Source: Polaribacter huanghezhanensis
GTDB lineage: Bacteria > Bacteroidota > Bacteroidia > Flavobacteriales > Flavobacteriaceae
Assembly: GCF_030444335.1 (NCBI RefSeq)
Contig: NZ_CP128595.1
Location: 1,998,501 to 2,062,500, forward strand
Length of the DNA: 64,000 nucleotides
Direction of reading: 5' to 3'
Part shown: positions 56,838-64,000 of the stretch, in pieces
Layout: every line of letters starts with the position of its first letter
How positions within the stretch are numbered: the stretch's first letter is position 1
The notes under the pieces: model-generated
What the model saw: the letters and a program-made list of their open reading frames with translations, nothing else
Databases searched by the model: none
Told to the model about the DNA's origin: nothing
Position numbers and translations under genes: made by a program

Positions 56838-57371
56838 ATGAGTACAGAAGATAATAAGAAAGAAGAAGAGATTTTAAACAACGAAGCAGAAGCGCAGGTT
56901 GAAGAAAATCAAGAAGTAGAAGTAAATGAGCCGACAGCAGAAGAAATCATTCAAACAGAGAAAGATAAATATTTGCGTTTGTTTGCTGAATTTGAAAACT
57001 ATAAAAAAAGAACCACTAGAGAAAGAATTGAATTGTTTAAAACTGCAGGTCAAGATTTGATGACAACTTTACTGCCAATTTTAGATGATTTTGATAGAGG
57101 TTTGGCAGAAATCAAAAAAGCCAAAGACAAAGAATTGTTAAAAGGAATGCAATTGATTAATGACAAACTAAAGAAGACTTTAGAGCAAAAAGGGTTGACA
57201 TTGATAAAAGTAAAAGCAGGGGATGTTTTTGATGCAGACATTCATGAAGCAATTACTCAAATCCCTGCTCCAACAGATAAATTAAAAGGAAAAGTTATTG
57301 ATTGTATCGAAAACGGATATAAGTTAGGAGATAAAATTATACGTTTCCCAAAAGTAGTTATTGGGCAGTAA
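56838..57371 (+). CDS. grpE: Nucleotide exchange factor GrpE
   Basis: A 177-residue chaperone partner of DnaK that triggers ADP release. An acidic low-complexity N-terminus (NKKEEEILNNEAEAQVEEN) and a coiled coil lead to KYLRLFAEFENYKKRTTRER, the conserved GrpE signature, then LPILDDFDRGL and the beta domain (HEAITQIPAPTDKLKG, RFPKVVIGQ). The start MSTEDNKKEE is preferred over the upstream in-frame ATG at 56787. It precedes dnaJ; dnaK is not in the window. Confidence 0.95.
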   Translation: MSTEDNKKEEEILNNEAEAQVEENQEVEVNEPTAEEIIQTEKDKYLRLFAEFENYKKRTTRERIELFKTAGQDLMTTLLPILDDFDRGLAEIKKAKDKELLKGMQLINDKLKKTLEQKGLTLIKVKAGDVFDADIHEAITQIPAPTDKLKGKVIDCIENGYKLGDKIIRFPKVVIGQ

Positions 57372-57437
57372 AAAAGTCTGCAGTAGCAGTAAACAGTTAA
57401 CACTGAAGACTGAGACTGAAAACTGAAACTAAAAAAT
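57372..57437 (+). repeat. Dispersed CAGT-rich repeat between grpE and dnaJ
   Basis: A gap of 66 bases filled by near copies of AGCAGTAAACAGTTAAC, GAAGACTGAGACTG and GAAAACTGAAACT. It is related in reverse orientation to the filler after guaB at 16646. No promoter form is clear inside. Confidence 0.5.
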
Positions 57438-58559
57438 ATGGCAAAAAAAGATTTTTACGAAATATTAGGAATAAGCAAATCAGCTTCGGCTGCAGAAATT
57501 AAAAAAGCATATCGAAAGATGGCAATAAAGTATCATCCAGATAAAAACCCTGATGATGCAACTGCAGAAACAAAATTTAAAGAAGCTGCAGAAGCTTATG
57601 AAATTTTGAGCGACGATAATAAAAAAGCACGTTACGATCAATATGGACATCAAGCATTTGAAGGTGGACATGGCGGCGGCGGTTTTGGCGGCGGCGGAAT
57701 GAACATGGAAGATATCTTCAGTCAGTTTGGAGATATTTTTGGTGGTGGATTCGGCGGCGGTTTTGGTGGTGGACAGCAAAGACAAGCTAGAGTGAAAGGA
57801 AGTAATATGCGAATTCGCGTAAAATTAACTTTAGAAGAAATTGCGAAAGGAGTAGAGAAAAAAGTTAAAGTTCGTAGAAAAATTCAAGCTGATGGCGTAA
57901 CATATTCTACTTGTTCTACGTGTAATGGAGCAGGACAAGTAACAAGAGTTACCAATACTATTTTAGGAAGGATGCAAACCGCTGCAACTTGTCCAACATG
58001 TCAAGGAGCTGGTCAAAGTATCAAATCTAAACCTTCTGATGCAGATGCAAACGGATTGATTGTAAAAGAAGAAACAGTTGCTATTCAAATTCCAGCCGGA
58101 GTTACAGAAGGTGTGCAGTTAAAAGTTGCAGGAAAAGGAAATGAAGCGCCAGGGAAAAATTCAATTTCAGGTGATTTATTAGTCTTGATTGAAGAAATTC
58201 AGCATGCTACTTTAAAAAGAGAAGGAACCAATATACATTACGATTTATATATTAACTTATCTGAAGCGGTTTTAGGCATCAGTAAAGAAGTTGAAACGGT
58301 TACTGGAAAAGTAAAAATTAAGATTGATCCAGGAACGCAATCAGGAAAAATTTTACGATTAAAAGGAAAAGGGTTACCAAGTATTGAGCGTTATGGAAAT
58401 GGAGATTTCTTAATTCACATTAATGTTTGGACTCCACAAGAGCTAAATAAAGAACAAAAAAAGTTCTTTGAAGACATGCAAAACGATGCTAATTTTAAAC
58501 CAAGTCCAAATGCATCGGATAAATCTTTTTTTGAAAAAGTAAAAGATATGTTTATGTAA
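57438..58559 (+). CDS. dnaJ: Chaperone DnaJ with a single zinc centre
   Basis: A 373-residue Hsp40 co-chaperone of DnaK. The J domain (1-70) has the HPD motif at 33-35, followed by a Gly/Phe-rich region (about 75-115). In the Cys-rich domain only two of the usual four CxxCxGxG motifs are present, CSTCNGAG (159-166) and CPTCQGAG (185-192). They correspond to motifs 2 and 3, which make zinc centre II. Motifs 1 and 4 are replaced by KVRRKIQADG and SKPSDADANG. The C-terminal substrate-binding domains are intact. It is downstream of grpE and ahead of a terminator. Confidence 0.95.
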   Translation: MAKKDFYEILGISKSASAAEIKKAYRKMAIKYHPDKNPDDATAETKFKEAAEAYEILSDDNKKARYDQYGHQAFEGGHGGGGFGGGGMNMEDIFSQFGDIFGGGFGGGFGGGQQRQARVKGSNMRIRVKLTLEEIAKGVEKKVKVRRKIQADGVTYSTCSTCNGAGQVTRVTNTILGRMQTAATCPTCQGAGQSIKSKPSDADANGLIVKEETVAIQIPAGVTEGVQLKVAGKGNEAPGKNSISGDLLVLIEEIQHATLKREGTNIHYDLYINLSEAVLGISKEVETVTGKVKIKIDPGTQSGKILRLKGKGLPSIERYGNGDFLIHINVWTPQELNKEQKKFFEDMQNDANFKPSPNASDKSFFEKVKDMFM

Positions 58560-58647
58560 CAAATGTTACACTATAATTCAAAAAATAAAGTTATATTTGA
58601 GCTATTATTAGTTTTAAAACTAATAATTTCTTTTTCATAGCAATTTT

Positions 58648-58676
58648 CCCACTTAAGAAATTAAGTGGGTTTTTTT
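58648..58676 (+). terminator. Terminator after dnaJ
   Basis: CCCACTTAA (58648-58656) and TTAAGTGGG (58661-58669) form a 9-bp stem with loop GAAA, followed by a run of T. Confidence 0.85.
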
Positions 58677-58681
58677 ATTTG

Positions 58682-58689
58682 TACTTTTG
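58682..58689 (+). promoter_or_regulatory. -7 promoter element (TACTTTTG) for rnpB
   Basis: TACTTTTG fits TAnnTTTG and lies 12 bases before the outer stem of the RNase P RNA (58701). Confidence 0.65.
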
Positions 58690-58696
58690 CAATATA

Positions 58697-59006
58697 ATTT
58701 AGCAGGCCAATCTTATCGCCACGCTTTTAGCGTGGAGGAAAGTCCGGACACCAAAGAGTAGCATAGCGGATAACATCCGTCCAGCGTAAGCTGAGGACAA
58801 GTGCAACAGAAAGCAAGTACAGTTCGGCTGTAGTGAAACCAGGTAAACTCTATGCGGTGCAATGCCACGTATATTAGAGATTGAGAACTACTCGTTCGAT
58901 TCTAAGGGGTGGGCAGATCGATTCTAAGAGTAATTTTAGAACTAGATAAATGATAAGATTTCGTTTTATTACGGAAACAGGATTCGGCTTATAGGCCTGC
59001 TTTATT
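58697..59006 (+). ncRNA. rnpB: RNase P RNA (bacterial type A)
   Basis: The RNA component of RNase P, which matures tRNA 5' ends. The end stem is AGCAGGCC (58701-58708) with GGCCTGCT (58994-59001). Conserved blocks are GAGGAAAGTCCGGAC, ACAGAAAGC, GTGAAACCAGGTAAACTC, AGATAAATGAT and ACGGAAACAGGATTCGGCTT. The 5' and 3' ends are set from the end stem and the promoter, so they are accurate to a few bases. Confidence 0.95.
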
Positions 59007-59150
59007 TTTTTCTTTATTATCAATATGATAAAATAGCAGTCTTTTTTAAACGTGTATTTTAGAGATTTAACAATTAAATTTAGTTTAACTATTTATTGTA
59101 TAATAATTTCTTGATATCACTGTTTATTATGTAATCTCATTATAAAATCG

Positions 59151-59158
59151 TATTTTTG
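59151..59158 (+). promoter_or_regulatory. -7 promoter element (TATTTTTG) for aconitase
   Basis: TATTTTTG fits TAnnTTTG and lies 28 bases before the aconitase ATG. Confidence 0.6.
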
Positions 59159-59186
59159 CAATACAAAAATTAAACAATTACTACCT

Positions 59187-61457
59187 ATGGCTTTTGATAT
59201 TGAAATGATAAAATCGGTTTATTCAAAAGTAGTTGAAAGAGTAGATGCTGCTCGAGAAATTACTGGTAAACCTCTAACACTTGCAGAGAAAATATTATAC
59301 TCACACCTTTGGGATGGAAATCCAACCAAAGCATTTGAACGAGGTAAAGATTATGTAGATTTTGCTCCAGACAGAATTGCATTGCAAGATGCAACTGCGC
59401 AAATGGCTTTATTACAATTTATGCAAGCAGGTAAAAGTAAAGTTGCAGTTCCTACGACAACACATTGTGATCATTTAATTCAAGCTAAAAATGGAGCAAC
59501 AATGGATTTACAATCTGCTTTAAACACGAGTAATGAAGTTTTTAACTTTTTAGAATCAGTATCAAATAAATACGGATTAGGATTTTGGAAACCGGGAGCA
59601 GGAATTATTCATCAAGTAGTGTTGGAAAATTATGCATTTCCTGGAGGAATGATGATTGGAACCGATTCTCACACCGTAAATGCTGGTGGATTAGGAATGG
59701 TTGCAATTGGAGTTGGTGGAGCAGATGCAGTTGATGTAATGGCAGGAATGGCTTGGGAATTAAAGTTTCCAAAATTAATTGGAGTAAAATTAACAGGTAA
59801 ATTATCTGGTTGGACAGCGCCAAAAGATGTGATTTTAAAAGTTGCTGGAATTGTTTCTGCGAAAGGAGGAACAGGAGCAATCGTTGAATATTTTGGAGAA
59901 GGAGCAACCGCAATGTCTTGTACAGGAAAAGGAACGATTTGTAATATGGGAGCAGAAATAGGAGCAACAACTTCTACTTTTGGTTATGACAAATCTATGG
60001 AACGTTATTTACGTGCTACTGATAGAAGTGATGTTGCTGATGAAGCAAATAAAGTAAAAGACTATTTAACGGGTGATGCAGAAGTATATGCAAATCCAGA
60101 GAACTATTTTGATCAAGTGATTGAAATAGACTTGTCAGAATTAAGTCCGTTATTAAATGGACCATTTACGCCAGATTTATCTACAAAAGCTGGTGCTGAT
60201 ATGACAGAAAAAGCAACTAAAAATGATTGGCCTTTAAAAGTTGAATGGGGATTGATAGGTTCTTGTACAAATTCTTCTTACGAAGATTTATCGAGAGCAG
60301 CTTCTATAGCACAACAAGCAATTGACAAAGGGTTAAAAATAAAATCTGAACTTGGAATTAATCCTGGATCTGAAAAAGTAAGATATACCGCAGAAAGAGA
60401 TGGAATTTTAAGTGTTTTTGAAAAACTAGATGCTAAAATTTTTACAAATGCTTGTGGACCATGTATTGGTCAATGGGCAAGATATAGTGATCCTGCAAAC
60501 GCCCCTAAAAACTCAATAATCCATTCTTTTAACAGAAACTTTGCAAAACGTGCAGACGGAAATCCAAATACACACGCATTTGTTGCATCACCAGAAATGG
60601 TTGCTGCTGTAGCAATAGCTGGTCGTTTAGATTTTAATCCGATGACAGATAAACTAATCAATGAAAATGGAGAAGAAGTAATGTTAGATGAACCAACTGG
60701 ATGGGAATTACCTCCAAAAGGTTTTGAAGTAAAAGATGATGGATATTTAGCGCCAGAAGAAAACGGAAGTCATGTTAAGATTGCTGTAAAAGAAGATTCT
60801 GAACGTTTGCAATTATTAACTCCATTTACTCCTTTAGGAAATGATTTATACGGAGTGAAGTTATTAATTAAAGCATTCGGAAAATGTACAACAGATCATA
60901 TTTCTATGGCAGGACCATGGTTGCGTTTTCGTGGACATTTAGATAATATTTCTAACAATTGTTTGATTGGAGCTGTAAATGCTTTTAATATGAAAACAAA
61001 CTTTGTTAAAAGTCAGATTGATGGAGAATACGATGCTGTTCCAAAAACTGCTAGAGCATACAAAGCGGCAGGAATTAAAACGATTGTAGTTGGAGATCAT
61101 AACTACGGTGAAGGTTCTTCTAGAGAACATGCTGCAATGGAACCAAGACATTTAGGTGTTGCTGCTGTATTGGTAAAATCTTTTGCTAGAATCCACGAAA
61201 CAAACTTGAAAAAACAAGGAATGTTAGGATTGACATTTGCCAACGAAAGTGATTATGATTTAATCCAAGAAGATGATACGTTTAACTTTGTAGATTTAAA
61301 TGCCTTTGCTCCAGGAAAACCATTAACATTAGAAGTTGTTCATGCAGATGGAAGTAAAGACATCATCGTTACAAATCATACATACAATCAAGGACAAATT
61401 GATTGGTACAATGAAGGTTCTGCACTGAATTTAATTAAAAAAGAAAACGCTGCTTAG
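59187..61457 (+). CDS. Aconitate hydratase (mitochondrial-type)
   Basis: A 756-residue TCA-cycle enzyme interconverting citrate and isocitrate. The length and the start [20 protein letters not shown] are of the mitochondrial (ACO2) type. [4Fe-4S] ligands are in [10 protein letters not shown] and [11 protein letters not shown]. The C-terminal swivel domain has [20 protein letters not shown], with the substrate-binding Ser-Ser-Arg. It is transcribed alone from the promoter at 59151 and ends before an intrinsic terminator. Confidence 0.96.
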   Translation: MAFDIEMIKSVYSKVVERVDAAREITGKPLTLAEKILYSHLWDGNPTKAFERGKDYVDFAPDRIALQDATAQMALLQFMQAGKSKVAVPTTTHCDHLIQAKNGATMDLQSALNTSNEVFNFLESVSNKYGLGFWKPGAGIIHQVVLENYAFPGGMMIGTDSHTVNAGGLGMVAIGVGGADAVDVMAGMAWELKFPKLIGVKLTGKLSGWTAPKDVILKVAGIVSAKGGTGAIVEYFGEGATAMSCTGKGTICNMGAEIGATTSTFGYDKSMERYLRATDRSDVADEANKVKDYLTGDAEVYANPENYFDQVIEIDLSELSPLLNGPFTPDLSTKAGADMTEKATKNDWPLKVEWGLIGSCTNSSYEDLSRAASIAQQAIDKGLKIKSELGINPGSEKVRYTAERDGILSVFEKLDAKIFTNACGPCIGQWARYSDPANAPKNSIIHSFNRNFAKRADGNPNTHAFVASPEMVAAVAIAGRLDFNPMTDKLINENGEEVMLDEPTGWELPPKGFEVKDDGYLAPEENGSHVKIAVKEDSERLQLLTPFTPLGNDLYGVKLLIKAFGKCTTDHISMAGPWLRFRGHLDNISNNCLIGAVNAFNMKTNFVKSQIDGEYDAVPKTARAYKAAGIKTIVVGDHNYGEGSSREHAAMEPRHLGVAAVLVKSFARIHETNLKKQGMLGLTFANESDYDLIQEDDTFNFVDLNAFAPGKPLTLEVVHADGSKDIIVTNHTYNQGQIDWYNEGSALNLIKKENAA

Positions 61458-61479
61458 AAAGTAGTGTGTTATAAACTTT

Positions 61480-61510
61480 AAAAAGGTTCCTGAAATAGGA
61501 ACCTTTTTTT
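61480..61510 (+). terminator. Terminator after aconitase
   Basis: AAAAAGGTTCCT (61480-61491) and AGGAACCTTTTT (61497-61508) form a 12-bp stem with a T-run. Confidence 0.85.
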
Positions 61511-61556
61511 GTAATTAAATTTCTTTTTATCGACAAACAATTTATATTTATAAGAT

Positions 61557-62102
61557 ATGAAAATTACTAAAAAACACATTACAAATATTGCTTTTGTAGT
61601 TCTAATCGGATTGATGATCTATCCACCAACAAAAGTATTTTTTATCAGATTGATTTCTTTTTCTCCATCAGAAATTAAAGCAGAAAACCAGCAACAAATT
61701 AAAAATACAAACTGGCAATTAAAAGGATTGAATACTAAAAACATCAATTTAAAAGAGTTAGATAATAAGGTTGTATTTGTGAGTTTTTGGGCAACTTGGT
61801 GCGGACCTTGTTTGGCAGAAATGCCAAGTATAAAAATATTATATGATGATTATAAAGACAAGGTAACTTTTCTGTTTGTAACCAATGAAGATTGGCAAAC
61901 GGTTTCTAAATTTTACACAAAGAAAAAGTTTGATTTTCCAACATACAACCAATTGACAATGCCGCCAAGTGAACTAGAAAGCTCTTCAATTCCAGCTACA
62001 TTTATTTTAGATAAAAATAAAAAAATTGTTATTGATAAAAGAGGTCCGGCAGATTGGGACTCATCTGCAACAAGAAAAATATTAGATGATTTATTAAACT
62101 AA
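61557..62102 (+). CDS. Membrane-anchored TlpA/ResA-type thioredoxin
   Basis: A 181-residue protein. One transmembrane helix at the N-terminus (about 10-28) anchors a periplasmic thioredoxin domain. The redox pair is FWATWCGPCLAEMPS (Cys82, Cys85), and the cis-Pro segment is SSIPATFIL. CGPC rather than CPPC is present, as in ResA-like reductases. It likely keeps exported Cys pairs reduced, for example for cytochrome c or metal-site assembly. No cytochrome gene is near. Confidence 0.88.
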   Translation: MKITKKHITNIAFVVLIGLMIYPPTKVFFIRLISFSPSEIKAENQQQIKNTNWQLKGLNTKNINLKELDNKVVFVSFWATWCGPCLAEMPSIKILYDDYKDKVTFLFVTNEDWQTVSKFYTKKKFDFPTYNQLTMPPSELESSSIPATFILDKNKKIVIDKRGPADWDSSATRKILDDLLN

Positions 62103-62154
62103 GAAAGCTCCCAATTTCTTGGAAGCTTTCAAAATCAATCAATCTATAACCAAA

Positions 62155-62504
62155 CTAAATAGACTGAATCATTTTTAATGGAATTCTATATACGATTCCT
62201 TTTGCAATTCCTTTTACAGTTACTGTTTTATAGTTTAATTTTTGAGTGACAAAAGATTCTAAATCTTTATCTTTTGTATCTACATCAATAACTACTAATT
62301 CATTTTTGTTATTCAATAGTACAGAAATTTCTGCTTCTAATGTTTGATTTTTTAAATCGTAATGGTGATGCCCTAAAAGTTTTACAATTGTAGCATGAAG
62401 CGCTTCTTTTGGACTTGTTGGCTCTGTGTTTGTGTTTGCAGCTACTGAAAATACTGAAGAAATACTGATTGCTAAGATTGCAATTACTGTTTTTAATTTT
62501 TCAT
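62155..62504 (-). pseudogene. Small secreted protein, frame broken by one missing base in an A-tract at the start
   Basis: On the minus strand the frame from TTAAAAACAG to the TAG at 62155 is open for about 113 codons without a stop. It encodes a signal peptide (VIAILAISISSVFSVAAN) and a small beta domain (EAEISVLLNNKNELVVIDVD to the terminal RIPLKMIQSI), a form seen in flavobacterial exported proteins. The ATG at 62504 is in the wrong frame and reads only three codons. Adding one A to the AAAAA run right after it would give MKKLKT, a perfect signal-peptide start. It is therefore a one-base deletion, an assembly error, or phase variation. Confidence 0.65.
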
Positions 62505-62664
62505 TTTATATGTGGTTTTAAATTAAATGGTATAACTATATAGACCAACATAAAACAAAAAGGTTTCATGTAACATTGAAATTTGGGAGGAACTTAACAG
62601 CATTTAACAGATTTTAAGAAGTAGGTGCTAAATTCTAAGAAAAACTTAAGAAGAATAGGAGGGT

Positions 62665-62718
62665 TTCGCTAACTCTTGATATCGAACGTTTTAATGTTTT
62701 ATATCAAGAGTTAGCGAA
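62665..62718. repeat. Perfect 18-bp inverted repeat, solo copy of the 10.1 kb element
   Basis: TTCGCTAACTCTTGATAT (62665-62682) and ATATCAAGAGTTAGCGAA (62701-62718) are exact complements around an 18-base loop, CGAACGTTTTAATGTTTT. The same GATATCGAACGTTTTAAT and TTTTATATCAAGAGTTAGCG-like blocks bound the accessory gene at 10033. The 62519-62660 gap before it is AT-rich without a gene. Confidence 0.75.
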
Positions 62719-62746
62719 GTTACCGAAAAATGAATTTAGAAACAAA

Positions 62747-63925
62747 CTAAATCATTTCATCAAGCGTTTCTAAAAGTATTGCACAACCTTTTTTAATTTC
62801 ATCATCAGAGATTGTTAATGGAGGCGTTAATCTAATTGCTTTTCCTTCAAACAATAACCAAAACAGGAGTAAACCCTTGTCTAAACATTTTAAAATGATT
62901 TTAGACGCGAGTTCTGGTGTTGCTACAATTGCAGCTAACATCAATCCTTTTCCTCTGATTTCTTTGATTGCAGGATGTTGTAAATAATTTCTAAACAATT
63001 GTTCTTTTCTAAGTGTTTCTTGGATAAGATTTGAATTGTGTAATTCTGTAATTGTTGCCAAACCAGCAGCAGCAATTACTGGATGACCTCCAAAAGTAGT
63101 AATATGTCCTAACTTCGGATTGTCTTTTAAACAATTCATCATTTCTTGCGAAGCAATAAAAGCTCCAATCGGCATTCCGCCGCCCAAACCTTTTCCGGTT
63201 ACAATGATATCTGGAACAACCTTATAATTTTCAAATCCCCAAAAAGTTCCTGTGCGTCCAATTCCAGATTGAATTTCATCTAAAATTAATAACGCGCCAA
63301 CTTCATCGCATGTTGCTTTTACTTTTAGTAAATAGTTATTTGTTGGTTCTATAAAACCTGCGCCACCTTGAATGGTTTCTAAAATAACTGCAGCAGTATT
63401 TTTTGTAATCTTTTTTAAACCTTCTTCCAGATTAAATTCGATGAATTTAATTCCCGGAATTAACGGTCTAAATGCTCGGTTTTGTTCTTCTGCTCCGCAA
63501 ACGCTCATAGCACCTTGCGTATTGCCGTGATAGCCATTTTTCGCTGCAATAATTTCTGACCTTCCAGTAAATCGTTTTGCTAATTTTAATGCTCCTTCAG
63601 TTGCTTCTGTTCCAGAATTGGTTAAATAAACAGCGTAGTTTTTAGTCGGAATTGTAGTTGCCAATGCTTTACACAATTCCAATTGTGGCTTCTGAATAAA
63701 TTCTCCATAGACCATTACGTGCGAATAAGCATCAACTTGATTTTTAATTGCTTCTGAAATTGTAGGATGATGATGTCCTAATGTATTTGCAGAAACTCCT
63801 GCTATAAAATCTAAATACGGTTTGTTGTTTGTATCGTATACATAGCTTCCGTTTGCGTGAGAAATTTCTAAAGCAAGTGGGTGAGGAGAGGTTTGTGCTT
63901 GATATGTAAAAAAATCAGATTTCAT
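62747..63925 (-). CDS. Class III PLP aminotransferase (acetylornithine/GABA-type)
   Basis: A 392-residue PLP enzyme. The N-terminal FIAGVSANTLGHHHP, the cofactor region TNSGTEATEGALKLAKR, LILDEIQSGIGRTG, and the PLP Lys in IIVTGKGLGGGMPIGAF are all conserved. It could act in arginine, ornithine or GABA metabolism; no neighbour decides. The inverted repeat lies just beyond its stop, and a shared TTTAGAAACAAACTAAAT run covers its last codons. Its start directly follows the stop of the next upstream gene, so the two are cotranscribed. Confidence 0.9.
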   Translation of the reverse strand: MKSDFFTYQAQTSPHPLALEISHANGSYVYDTNNKPYLDFIAGVSANTLGHHHPTISEAIKNQVDAYSHVMVYGEFIQKPQLELCKALATTIPTKNYAVYLTNSGTEATEGALKLAKRFTGRSEIIAAKNGYHGNTQGAMSVCGAEEQNRAFRPLIPGIKFIEFNLEEGLKKITKNTAAVILETIQGGAGFIEPTNNYLLKVKATCDEVGALLILDEIQSGIGRTGTFWGFENYKVVPDIIVTGKGLGGGMPIGAFIASQEMMNCLKDNPKLGHITTFGGHPVIAAAGLATITELHNSNLIQETLRKEQLFRNYLQHPAIKEIRGKGLMLAAIVATPELASKIILKCLDKGLLLFWLLFEGKAIRLTPPLTISDDEIKKGCAILLETLDEMI

Positions 63926-64000
63926 TTATTCTTTTGTTTTTACAACTTTAGAAGTTTTGATTTCCTTTTTTCTTGGAATTTTATCTCCAACAACAAAAAT
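63926..64000 (-). CDS. C-terminal end of a gene upstream of the aminotransferase, unidentified
   Basis: On the minus strand an open frame enters from the window edge and stops at 63926 with a Lys-rich tail (VVGDKIPRKKEIKTSKVV). The stop codon is adjacent to the aminotransferase ATG, so the two form one unit. Too little is visible to name it; a beta-rich outer-membrane or LPS-transport protein is a typical neighbour here, but that is only a guess. Confidence 0.5.
   Translation of the reverse strand: MFVVGDKIPRKKEIKTSKVVKTKE

Noticed and set aside
59605..59970. A 121-residue minus-strand frame inside aconitase
   Set aside because: It is Leu/Gln-rich and follows the codon pattern of the real plus-strand gene; no start context or homology pattern is visible.
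62103..62130. A terminator after the thioredoxin gene at 61557
   Set aside because: The GAAAGCT/AGCTTTC stem has one mismatch and no T-run on either strand, so it was not listed as a feature.

Overview
The window looks like a low-GC chromosome segment from a marine-type Flavobacteriaceae bacterium (Bacteroidota), close to the Polaribacter/Tenacibaculum group. The evidence is the promoter form TAnnTTTG seen upstream of about a dozen genes, TonB-dependent receptors with a FecI/FecR pair, the DUF4290-murA pair, and the gene families present. The genus is inferred; no rRNA or tRNA gene was seen.

Layout. 1-9 kb: end of an outer-membrane barrel gene, a methyltransferase/ZIP transporter pair, an RlmL-type RNA methyltransferase, a TlpA-like lipoprotein, pheT, pyrD and a LysE exporter. 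9-10.1 kb: one accessory membrane/coiled-coil gene bounded by inverted GTTAGCAAAC/GTTTGCTAAC repeats. 10-19 kb: HMG-CoA lyase, a 5'-nucleotidase-type lipoprotein, a porin, an FMN-binding secreted protein with a membrane partner, guaB, OmpH/Skp, miaA and a potassium channel. 19-24 kb: an operon of two secreted cysteine proteases, papain-like and caspase-like; the second carries four tandem repeats of about 190 residues. 24-32 kb: a minus-strand run serC-serA-DUF1015-yggS-exonuclease-DUF3857, plus a LuxC-type acyl-CoA reductase divergent from a ferredoxin. 33-40 kb: ECF sigma factor, FecR anti-sigma factor and two paralogous TonB receptors, one with an STN signalling domain and one with a carboxypeptidase-regulatory-like domain. 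A shared two-block sequence lies upstream of fecR and of the distal receptor. 40-47.6 kb: ychF, parE, an ORF6N gene, parC and an MscS channel. 47.6-51.1 kb: a vitamin B12 uptake locus with a cobalamin riboswitch. 51-62 kb: DsrE, a UvrD/PcrA helicase, DUF4290-murA, grpE-dnaJ, the RNase P RNA, aconitase and a thioredoxin. 62-64 kb: a small secreted-protein gene with a one-base frameshift just after its start codon, a perfect 18-bp inverted repeat, and a class III aminotransferase.

Most of the window is conserved housekeeping. The points most worth a second look are: (i) the shared two-block sequence, a candidate ECF promoter, joining the sigma/anti-sigma unit to the second receptor; (ii) a dispersed palindromic repeat inserted in frame inside pyrD; (iii) a palindrome inside the ORF6N coding region with a partial copy just upstream of the same gene, between parE and parC; (iv) the two-protease operon; (v) the frameshifted A-tract gene; and (vi) the repeat-bounded accessory gene. 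DnaJ keeps only one of its two zinc centres, MurA has Asp in place of the fosfomycin-reactive Cys, and DUF1015 sits in a serine-synthesis operon with no serB nearby.
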